From NCBI GenBank assembly GCA_031556255.1, contig JAVBTI010000124.1, positions 1 through 18,946 of the forward strand: a stretch of DNA of 18,946 nt, given 5' to 3'. Under the pieces are notes generated by a model, which was given only the letters and a program-made list of their open reading frames with translations, was not told the DNA's origin and did not search any database. Each line of letters opens with the position of its first letter. The stretch's first letter is position 1. The DNA comes from JAIRQX01 sp031556255 (GTDB lineage Bacteria > Chrysiogenota > Deferribacteres > Deferribacterales > JAISNW01). The position numbers and the translations under genes are program-made. Below are positions 12,690 through 18,946 of this stretch, piece by piece.

Positions 12690-14540
12690 TCAATCTGCGA
12701 CGTCAGCCTCTTCCCGTTTGGGGACAACGTTGACAGTCGCCATTTTGCGCCATTTTTCATCAGCGTACTCTTTTATCAGATTATCCACGTCAACCGCGAG
12801 GATTGTTTCTTTCTCCAGCAGCATTTCGGTCATTTTATCCAGCAGGAGCCTGTTTTCCTTCAGTATTTCATAGGCCTGCTGATAGCAGTCGTCCACTATT
12901 TTGCGCACTTCCTGGTCTATCATCACGGCGGTCTGTTCGCTGTAGTTCTTGTGGGTGGCGACATCTTTGCCGAGGAAGATGGCTTCTTCTTTCCTGCCGT
13001 ATGAAAGCGGGCCTATCAGCTCGCTCATGCCGTACACTGTGACCATGCGCTGGGCTATATCGGTGGACTGCTGGATATCCGAACGCGCGCCGGTGGTGTA
13101 ATGGCCGAACACAAGGCTCTCCGCCGCGCGTCCGCCCATAGACAGCGTGATTATGGCCACCAGATGCTCTCTGGACTCGTAGGAGCGCTCCTCCGGCAGC
13201 AGGGATGTGTAGCCGCCCGCCATTCCCCGGGGGATAATGGTAACTTTATGCACCGGTGTGGAGTTGGGAGTCATGCTGGCCACGATGGCGTGTCCCGCTT
13301 CATGATAGGCGGTAATGTTCTTCTCTTTTTCAGTGATGGCGTTGTTTTTTCGCGCCTTGCCCATAGTAATCTTGTCCCGCGCCTCGTCGAAGTCGGCGCT
13401 TTCGACCTTATCCTTGCCCGCGCGGGCGGCCATGAGGGCGGCCTCGTTAACAAGGTTTGCTATATCGGCGCCGGAAAAACCCGGTGTGCCGCGCGCCACA
13501 ACCTCAAGGTTCACCTCGTTTGCTATCGGCACTTTGGCTATATGTACTTTCAGGATCTCCATGCGCCCTTTGTAATCTGGCAGCGGCACGACCACCTGCC
13601 TGTCAAAGCGGCCGGGGCGCAGAAGCGCCGGGTCGAGCACGTCTGGGCGGTTTGTGGCGGCGATGAGGATAACCCCTTCGGTGGATTCGAAGCCGTCCAT
13701 CTCAACCAGGAGGGCGTTCAGAGTCTGTTCGCGCTCGTCATGGCCGCCTCCCAGCCCCGCGCCGCGGTGACGGCCCACGGCGTCTATCTCGTCCATGAAT
13801 ATTATACAGGGGGCGTTTTTTTTGCCCTGTTCAAAAAGGTCGCGTATCCGCGCGGCGCCGACGCCCACAAACATCTCCACAAAGTCGGAACCGCTGATGG
13901 AGAAGAAGGCCACGCCCGCCTCTCCGGCCACAGCCCTTGCCAGCAGGGTTTTACCTGTTCCCGGAGGGCCCACAAGGAGCACCCCTTTGGGTATCCTGCC
14001 GCCGAGGCGCTGAAACTTCGCCGGTTCTTTGAGGAATTCGACGATCTCTTCCAGCTCGTCTTTCGCCTCATCCACGCCGGCGACGTCTTTGAAGGTGATT
14101 TTCTGCTGATCCTGCACCAGCATACGGGCGCGGCTTTTGCCGAAGGAGAACGCCTTGTTCCCCGCCCCGCCCTGCATATTGCGCATAAAGAATATCCAGA
14201 GCCCTATCAGAAGCATTATGGGGAGCCACGAGATGAGCACCGTCATATACCACGGGCTGGAGTCAGGCGGCTGGGCCGTCGTTTTAACGTTGTGCTCCCG
14301 CAGGATGTCCACCATCTGTGCGTCATCGGGGGAGTAGGTGTCAAACTGCGTGCCGTCCTTCAGCTCGCCGGTGATCCGTTTTTCCTTGATCGTAACGCTG
14401 GTGACGTTATCCGCGGAGACCTGCGTTATAAACTCCGAATAGGGGATTTCCGTGCGCACCGGCTGTTTATTGCTGAACAACTGGAACAGCATCACCATTG
14501 CGATGGCTATAATTATCCATAACGCTACATTTTTGAACAT
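12690..14540 (-). CDS. ftsH: ATP-dependent zinc metalloprotease FtsH
   Basis: This is a 616-residue inner-membrane AAA+ protease that degrades damaged membrane proteins and short-lived cytosolic regulators. Transmembrane helices lie at about residues 5-22 and 98-119, flanking a small periplasmic domain. The AAA+ module has Walker A GPPGTGKT (191-198), Walker B IIFMDEID (246-253), and the second region of homology NRPDVLDPALLRPGRFDR with its arginine fingers. The zinc site is HEAGH (His413, Glu414, His417). Length and motifs are normal. The ATG at 14540 has AAGGA upstream, and hpt ends 24 bases before it. The end lies close to or overlaps folP depending on the folP start. Confidence 0.98.
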   Translation of the reverse strand: MFKNVALWIIIAIAMVMLFQLFSNKQPVRTEIPYSEFITQVSADNVTSVTIKEKRITGELKDGTQFDTYSPDDAQMVDILREHNVKTTAQPPDSSPWYMTVLISWLPIMLLIGLWIFFMRNMQGGAGNKAFSFGKSRARMLVQDQQKITFKDVAGVDEAKDELEEIVEFLKEPAKFQRLGGRIPKGVLLVGPPGTGKTLLARAVAGEAGVAFFSISGSDFVEMFVGVGAARIRDLFEQGKKNAPCIIFMDEIDAVGRHRGAGLGGGHDEREQTLNALLVEMDGFESTEGVILIAATNRPDVLDPALLRPGRFDRQVVVPLPDYKGRMEILKVHIAKVPIANEVNLEVVARGTPGFSGADIANLVNEAALMAARAGKDKVESADFDEARDKITMGKARKNNAITEKEKNITAYHEAGHAIVASMTPNSTPVHKVTIIPRGMAGGYTSLLPEERSYESREHLVAIITLSMGGRAAESLVFGHYTTGARSDIQQSTDIAQRMVTVYGMSELIGPLSYGRKEEAIFLGKDVATHKNYSEQTAVMIDQEVRKIVDDCYQQAYEILKENRLLLDKMTEMLLEKETILAVDVDNLIKEYADEKWRKMATVNVVPKREEADVAD

Positions 14541-14564
14541 TCAATCATATCCTTTTTAATTAAT

Positions 14565-15098
14565 TCACGCCTTGAACACGATCTTGGCTATATATTTTAA
14601 ATTGCGGTATTTTCCCGCATAGTCAAGCCCATATCCGACGGCAAATTCATCTTCTATCTCAAAGCCCACGTAGTCGGGTTTTACGTCCGACAAACGCCGG
14701 CTGGGCTTGTCCAGCAGGGCGCATACTTTGACGCTGGCCGGTTTGCGCACCTGGAGGGTCTCCATAAGGTAGCCCACGGTGTAGCCGCTGTCCACAATAT
14801 CTTCCACGATAAGCACGTCCCGCCCTTTCAGCGGCTTGTCTATATCGCACAGCAGGCGCACGGAACCGGAGGTGGCGATGCCCGAAGAGTAGCTGGACAC
14901 CGAAATAAACGATATCTCCACCGGCAGGTTCACCTCCCGGATGAGATCCGCCAGAAACACGACGCTGCCTTTCAGCACGCCGATCATTAGAAGCGGCTTG
15001 TCTTTATAGTCTCCCTGTATACGCTTGCCGAGTTCCGCGACCTTTGCGCGGATATCTTTTTCGGAAATGTATTCTTCAATAGAATAGTCTTGCTGCAT
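14565..15098 (-). CDS. hpt: Hypoxanthine phosphoribosyltransferase
   Basis: This 177-residue purine salvage enzyme transfers the ribosyl phosphate of PRPP to hypoxanthine or guanine. The PRPP-binding signature VLIVEDIVDSGYT lies at 95-107, and the loop LKGS at 42-45 and the late motif YVGFEIEDEFAVGYGLDY are typical of the family. I start at the ATG at 15098 because AGAGG is placed 4 bases upstream. A longer frame from 15128 adds ten atypical residues. It sits between tilS and ftsH, the usual bacterial arrangement. Confidence 0.96.
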   Translation of the reverse strand: MQQDYSIEEYISEKDIRAKVAELGKRIQGDYKDKPLLMIGVLKGSVVFLADLIREVNLPVEISFISVSSYSSGIATSGSVRLLCDIDKPLKGRDVLIVEDIVDSGYTVGYLMETLQVRKPASVKVCALLDKPSRRLSDVKPDYVGFEIEDEFAVGYGLDYAGKYRNLKYIAKIVFKA

Positions 15099-15186
15099 AT
15101 TACCTCTTATATTGAGCGGCCCGCCCATAAACGCGCCGCTCCCGCCGGCCGCGTAAGCAGTACGGCCAAAGGGAGCAGGCTGCGCA

Positions 15187-15219
15187 ATTATATAAACCGG
15201 GCTTCCGGCAGTGCCGGAA
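15187..15219 (-). promoter_or_regulatory. Candidate promoter with overlapping palindrome upstream of hpt
   Basis: In the 144-base gap between tilS and hpt, the minus strand has a perfect TATAAT (complement of 15187-15192), but the -35 position carries no good match. Exactly there lies the 17-base palindrome TTCCGGCA-G-TGCCGGAA (15203-15219). It could be an activator or repressor site, or simply another dispersed palindrome. A transcript would have a leader of about 80 bases before hpt. Confidence 0.35.
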
Positions 15220-15252
15220 CCGTCTCCCCGTCATCCCGGATCTTAGTCCGGG
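15203..15252. repeat. REP-like palindrome pair at the tilS 3' end
   Basis: The palindrome at 15203-15219 has 8-base arms and a 1-base centre. It is followed by TCATCCCGGAT (15231-15241, identical to 301-311) and the stem CCCGGA (15235-15240) / TCCGGG (15247-15252). The second palindrome runs into the tilS coding region, so the last codons of tilS are made of repeat sequence. Confidence 0.55.
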
Positions 15253-16544
15253 GTGTCGGAAGTATAAGCGGCCACTTCAATCTTCATTTTCTGTGTATCG
15301 GGCAAATACTCCACCCACACAATCTCTCCGCCGCTTTCTATCACCAGCGCGCGGTCCCGTCCATACGGCTCCACCCCGCGTTTTTCGAACATATCTTTCA
15401 GTTTTTTCCCGCCGTATCTGTCGCCGTTCTTCCGCGACCGTACACGAAACGCGGTGTCAATCATATCCGGGGGGAACTTCACAAGCCGTCCGTCCGGCAG
15501 TTCCGCGCTTTCCGTTCTTTCTGCTTTGTCCACGCAAAACGGGGCCACTGAAACCGCCGGGAAAATACGCACGGTGCGCGGCGCCACCTCGCACAGCCAC
15601 CCCTCCGGCAGGTTATGCCGGACGGAACGCGGCCGGGAAAGCTGTTCCATCACCGCTCCCGTATGCGCCCGCCCTCCCCTGCACAGGAAAGAGAGCCATT
15701 TTCCTATGGCATACATTCGTTCGGGGGCTGAAAAGCTGTCCAGCAGCTTTCTGTCTATGGCCACGCCCCCTTCAGGCATATGAGTCACTGCCTTCGCCGT
15801 GCGTTCATCCATCCAGCCTCTCAGGGTGGCGGACTCTGCCTGCACCCTGCCGATGCTGTCCATTATCCCGCTGTCCAGCGATTTCACCGCGGGTATAAGC
15901 GTCCGCCGTACCAGATTGCGGACGTAGCGCGGGTCGTCGTTGCTTGAATCGTAGACAGGTGAAAGGCCGTTCCGTTCGAGATATTCTGCAATTTCTTCCG
16001 TGCTCACGTTCAAAACGGGGCGAACCAGACGGCCGTTCACAGCCTCTATCCCGCCCAGTGTAAATATAGACGCTCCCGTCATCAGGTCAACAAAAAACGA
16101 CTCCAACTGGTCGTCCCTTGTGTGCGCGGTCAAAATGCAGGCGCAGCCCGATTTAACCCGCGCTTCTTCCAGCGCTTTGTATCTGTGCTCCCGCGCGGCG
16201 TGTTCAACTCCGCGGGCTGAAGCTTCCGGGGTGTGTTTCACATCCACTTCAGCCTCGATGTATGGTATTCCGCGTTCAGAGCACCAGTTTCTGCAAAAAT
16301 CCGCGTCTCTGCGTGATTCCGCGCCGCGCAGATTGTGATTTACGTGACAGGCGGTTATTTCCCAGCCCATGCGCTCTCTGTGTGTCCAAACATAGTGCAG
16401 GAGAGCCAGGGAATCTTTGCCGCCCGAAAAGGCCACCAGAAGCTTCCCGCCCCGGAGCGCCCCGAAGTGTCCCCGGTTTTGGTTTGCCGCCGGTTTTTCC
16501 GTCCCCCGGGGCGGGTTAAACAATAAATTCCGGTTTTTTGACAT
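15243..16544 (-). CDS. tilS: tRNA(Ile)-lysidine synthase TilS
   Basis: The enzyme uses ATP and lysine to modify C34 of tRNA-Ile(CAU), converting its decoding from AUG to AUA, and is essential. From the ATG at 16544 it has 433 residues. The N-type ATP pyrophosphatase loop SGGKDS lies at 40-45, followed by HVNHNLRG, ILTAHTRDDQLES and the tRNA-contact segment DSSNDDPRYVRNLVRRTLIP. A C-terminal TilS domain (GDRYGGKKLKDMFEKRGV) is present. The start is not certain: the ATG overlaps the end of pgi by 29 bases with no clear ribosome site, and an in-frame TTG lies 12 bases earlier. The C-terminal residues TSDTPD are encoded within a REP-like palindrome, so the tail may have been extended by repeat insertion. 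Confidence 0.94.
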   Translation of the reverse strand: MSKNRNLLFNPPRGTEKPAANQNRGHFGALRGGKLLVAFSGGKDSLALLHYVWTHRERMGWEITACHVNHNLRGAESRRDADFCRNWCSERGIPYIEAEVDVKHTPEASARGVEHAAREHRYKALEEARVKSGCACILTAHTRDDQLESFFVDLMTGASIFTLGGIEAVNGRLVRPVLNVSTEEIAEYLERNGLSPVYDSSNDDPRYVRNLVRRTLIPAVKSLDSGIMDSIGRVQAESATLRGWMDERTAKAVTHMPEGGVAIDRKLLDSFSAPERMYAIGKWLSFLCRGGRAHTGAVMEQLSRPRSVRHNLPEGWLCEVAPRTVRIFPAVSVAPFCVDKAERTESAELPDGRLVKFPPDMIDTAFRVRSRKNGDRYGGKKLKDMFEKRGVEPYGRDRALVIESGGEIVWVEYLPDTQKMKIEVAAYTSDTPD

Positions 16545-17877
16545 AAAGCTTGTCAAATTCGGCTTTCTTTTTCTCGTAGCCTTTCCGTCCCATTATGCCG
16601 TAGGCGAAATCTTTTCCTTCCTCCACCCCCGGCTGGTTGAAGGGGTCTATATTGTTGGCGAGGCCGATTATGGCCACGACGTACTGGAAAATCATGAAGA
16701 GCTGTCCCAGTCCGCCTTCGTCCAGCATGGTCAGTTCCAGTTTCATGGACGGCCGCCCCAGTTTGAACAGCGCCGCCTCGGTGGCCTGCATTTCCGCGTT
16801 CAAAAGATCGCCCATCTTGAAGCCGGCCATGTAGGAGTAGGCGCTGTGAAGGTCTCCCTTCAGTGTCTTTTCCCCCTCATGGGATGCGAGGCCGATAAAG
16901 GTAATAAACTTGTCATCCGGGCCCTCCCGCAGGAGCTGGAGCTGGGAGTGCTGGTCCACGGAGCCCGTCAGGCGCAGCGGTGTCGTGCCGAAGTGCTTCT
17001 GCTCTCCGCCGGCGGCCGTATTTTTCCCGAGGCTTTCCCCCCAGAGCTGGCAGAACCACTCCGAAAACTTGATCAGCCGGGACGAGTACGGCATCAGCGC
17101 GGTTATATTGCGCCCCTGATCCATAAAATGCATATATATCGCCGCCATGGTCAGGAACTGTTTCCAGTCGCTTTCCACAACTTTGGCGGCGCCGTCAAGG
17201 ATTCTGTCTATGTCGATACCCAGGATGGCCGCGGGCAGAAGCCCTACCGGGGACAGAACGGAGTACCGCCCGCCGATATTGTCCCCCAGCGTCATGGAGC
17301 GCACCCCTTTGTCCGTGGCGAATTCGCGCAGGGGCCCTTTTTTAGGGTCGGTGATCACCATGATATGTTTTTTCATATCCTGGGTCTTGGATTTGAGCCA
17401 TTCATAAACCAGAGCGAAGTTCACAGCGGTCTCCACGGTGCCGCCGGACTTGGAAATCACCAGTACGAAAGTGTCTTCCTGATTGCAGTATTTCAGCACC
17501 GAGTTCACAAGGGAGGGGTCGGCGTTATCGAGTAGCCAGTACCGGGGAAAGCTGCGCCTGTCAGTAAAAGAGAGGCTGTTGTACCCGTGGGGCAGCATGG
17601 CGTTGACGATCGCCTCAAATCCGAGAGAGGAGCCGCCTATCCCTATAACGATAAGGTCGTTGTATTTGCGGGAAAGCTCTTTGGCAACGGTTTTTATCTC
17701 GTCAGTGTTCTGATAGGGCAGTTCGGTGAAGCCCACCGCTTTGGCTTTGACCATATCGGTAAGCCTGCCGAAGCCCTGCCGCGCTTTTTCAGTCTGTGCG
17801 TCGAGCTGTTCTTCGGAAATCCCGCACTCCACGTTTTTCCGTGCGGAAAAGTTGTAATCCAGGGATAATTTAGCCAT
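16516..17877 (-). CDS. pgi: Glucose-6-phosphate isomerase
   Basis: This 453-residue cytoplasmic enzyme interconverts glucose-6-phosphate and fructose-6-phosphate. The SIS-type sugar-binding motifs are intact: VIGIGGSSLGFEA (77-89), VISKSGGTVET (140-150), GGRYSVLSPVGLLPAA, the catalytic-region QLWGESLGKN, and DQHSQLQLLREGPDD. The length matches the shorter bacterial form of the family. The ATG at 17877 has AGAGGT upstream. It follows the helicase gene by 63 bases and overlaps the tilS start, so it is part of the same run. The product fructose-6-phosphate is the precursor of glucosamine-6-phosphate, the GlmM substrate encoded at the far end of the same gene run. Confidence 0.97.
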   Translation of the reverse strand: MAKLSLDYNFSARKNVECGISEEQLDAQTEKARQGFGRLTDMVKAKAVGFTELPYQNTDEIKTVAKELSRKYNDLIVIGIGGSSLGFEAIVNAMLPHGYNSLSFTDRRSFPRYWLLDNADPSLVNSVLKYCNQEDTFVLVISKSGGTVETAVNFALVYEWLKSKTQDMKKHIMVITDPKKGPLREFATDKGVRSMTLGDNIGGRYSVLSPVGLLPAAILGIDIDRILDGAAKVVESDWKQFLTMAAIYMHFMDQGRNITALMPYSSRLIKFSEWFCQLWGESLGKNTAAGGEQKHFGTTPLRLTGSVDQHSQLQLLREGPDDKFITFIGLASHEGEKTLKGDLHSAYSYMAGFKMGDLLNAEMQATEAALFKLGRPSMKLELTMLDEGGLGQLFMIFQYVVAIIGLANNIDPFNQPGVEEGKDFAYGIMGRKGYEKKKAEFDKLYVKKPEFIV

Positions 17878-17940
17878 ACAAACACCTCTGATTATCGGGC
17901 GGCCGTTTTCATCTGCGCTAATCCCGCACCCTATCCGGCC

Positions 17941-18946
17941 CTATTCCAAAAAGGCGAGAGCTTCACGGACGGAACCGGTCACAGTAACATTACCTAGCAC
18001 ATTTAGAAAATACTTTCCATAACTTTTAGTCAAAATCCTGTCGTCAAAGACCGCGCATACGCCCCGGTCGCTCTCGTGCCGTATCAGCCGCCCCGCCGCC
18101 TGCTTAAAGTACAGCACGGCTCTGGGCAGGTTATAGTTGGCAAAGGGGTTGCCCATCTCCTCTTCCACCTGTCTGGCCTTCATTGAAAGGTACAGGTCGT
18201 GAGGGTATTCAAAGGGGAGTTTGTCTATGATGACGCACCGGAAATCGCCTCCGGCAAGGTCAAGTCCCTCCCGCAGCGTTGCACAGCCTATGAGTACAAT
18301 GTTTTCGTTGGATATGAATGTGCTCCAGTCGCCGTCGTTCTGCGAGAAAACGGCTTTCTCATTCTGAACCGACGCTATATGCCCGATCAGGTACTCCATG
18401 CGGCGGAGGCTGTTGCAGATAACCAGCACAGACCCGCGCACACCCATGATAAGCTCCAGCATAATCTCGTCCTGTCGGTCTTTCAGGCCTTCGGGCACGA
18501 GCAGCCTGGCCTGCCTGCTCATTTCAAACACGGGGGGCAGGCTGGCGACGGTGACCTTGCCGGCATCCAGGCCCGTCTCCCGCATAAAATAATCGAAAGA
18601 GCCGTTGGTGCTGAGAGTGGCGCTGATAAAAAGCGAGGAAAGGGATACATTGTAGAGCCCGTCGATGAAGCTGCCCCCGGATTCCAGCGGCACATATTTG
18701 AGCGACACGTCCCGCCCCCGCTGCTCCGCGAAACGCAGCCCCTCTTCATCGCCGTTCAGCAGTGCGAAAGAGGTTTCCCACCTGCCGAACTCGTTCTTAA
18801 GGTCGCTGTCCTGCGCCAGTTCCACCAGTTCGCGGCAGCTTTCCATAAACGGGACGGCCAGCTCACGCACCTTTTCGTAGAGCACCTTCCCGTCCTCCGC
18901 CGTCCGGCGGATCTTTTCCTGCATTCCGAGGAGCTGCTGCAGCTTG
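17941..18946 (-). CDS. dinG: DinG/YoaA-family ATP-dependent helicase, C-terminal part (partial)
   Basis: The frame is open to the right edge, so the N-terminus with the Walker A motif and the expected iron-sulfur region is outside the window; the ATG at 18924 is internal. The visible 335 codons hold the second half of a superfamily 2 XPD/DinG-like helicase: SATL (about 18610-18625), GCATLREGLDLAG (motif V region, about 18250-18288) and QAAGRLIRHESDRGV (motif VI, about 18057-18102), with VFDDR just after. These enzymes unwind DNA or R-loops 5' to 3' during repair and replication restart. It is the first visible gene of the co-directional run, with pgi 63 bases downstream. Assignment to DinG rather than another XPD-like member rests on the C-terminal motifs only. 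Confidence 0.87.
   Translation of the reverse strand, partial: KLQQLLGMQEKIRRTAEDGKVLYEKVRELAVPFMESCRELVELAQDSDLKNEFGRWETSFALLNGDEEGLRFAEQRGRDVSLKYVPLESGGSFIDGLYNVSLSSLFISATLSTNGSFDYFMRETGLDAGKVTVASLPPVFEMSRQARLLVPEGLKDRQDEIMLELIMGVRGSVLVICNSLRRMEYLIGHIASVQNEKAVFSQNDGDWSTFISNENIVLIGCATLREGLDLAGGDFRCVIIDKLPFEYPHDLYLSMKARQVEEEMGNPFANYNLPRAVLYFKQAAGRLIRHESDRGVCAVFDDRILTKSYGKYFLNVLGNVTVTGSVREALAFLE

Noticed and set aside
13101..14522. 473-residue plus-strand frame opposite ftsH
   Set aside because: It is an antisense shadow of a fully convincing ftsH; it is rich in His, Arg and Gly with no family motif. Long antisense frames are common in GC-rich genes.
16417..17535. 372-residue plus-strand frame opposite pgi and tilS
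   Set aside because: It is an antisense shadow of pgi; it has no motif or ribosome site and crosses two real genes.
1..18946. CRISPR array, phage defence island or prophage
   Set aside because: I saw no regularly spaced repeat array, no cas-like genes, no phage structural genes, and no cluster of unknown genes. Apart from the transposase remnant, all the coding regions belong to recognised families, except the edge lipoprotein, whose mature part is not visible.

Overview
The window is a chromosomal stretch, moderately GC-rich in its genes, from a Gram-negative and probably anaerobically respiring bacterium. This is inferred from lipoprotein and Tat signal peptides, a molybdopterin respiratory reductase, sigma-54 control, and a cytoplasmic gene order (tilS-hpt-ftsH-folP and cdaA-ybbR-glmM) of the kind found in Deferribacterota, Chrysiogenota and delta-proteobacterial relatives. 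I cannot fix the genus from sequence alone.

Left part (1-7253): respiratory module. A lipoprotein gene is cut by the left edge (1-87, minus). A roughly 350-base gap with REP-like palindromes follows. Next come a sigma-54-dependent response regulator (441-1811, minus) and its sensor kinase (1808-3712, minus), which carries a periplasmic solute-binding-protein domain; the two overlap by 4 bases. Divergent from them is a two-gene operon for a DmsA-like molybdopterin reductase (3940-6624) and a DmsB-like 4x[4Fe-4S] subunit (6627-7181). The shared upstream region has a very good -24/-12 sigma-54 promoter (3866-3882) and, about 70-105 bases further upstream, a perfect 12-base inverted repeat that is a natural candidate for the enhancer site of the neighbouring regulator. 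The simplest reading is that the kinase senses a periplasmic substrate or related molecule and switches on the reductase through the regulator and sigma-54. No membrane-anchor subunit is present. The catalytic subunit instead has a Tat signal followed by a lipobox-like cysteine.

Middle part (7254-8473): a gene-poor patch. It holds a decayed REP-associated tyrosine transposase (Transposase_17/RAYT) bounded by 21-base direct repeats, a tRNA-Leu(CAG) gene with its terminator, a strong sigma-70-type promoter, and a 44-base direct duplication that repeats the tRNA 5' end and its leader.

Right part (8474-18946): a long co-directional minus-strand run of housekeeping genes, in transcription order dinG-like helicase (cut by the right edge), pgi, tilS, hpt, ftsH, folP, cdaA, ybbR-like and glmM. 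Many junctions overlap or lie within 35 bases. The run covers DNA repair, sugar-phosphate metabolism, tRNA-Ile lysidine modification, purine salvage, membrane proteolysis, folate synthesis, and the c-di-AMP/peptidoglycan-precursor module cdaA-ybbR-glmM.

Most of the window is ordinary. The parts worth a second look are the sigma-54/two-component/reductase unit, the absence of a reductase membrane anchor, the transposase remnant, and the partial tRNA duplication.
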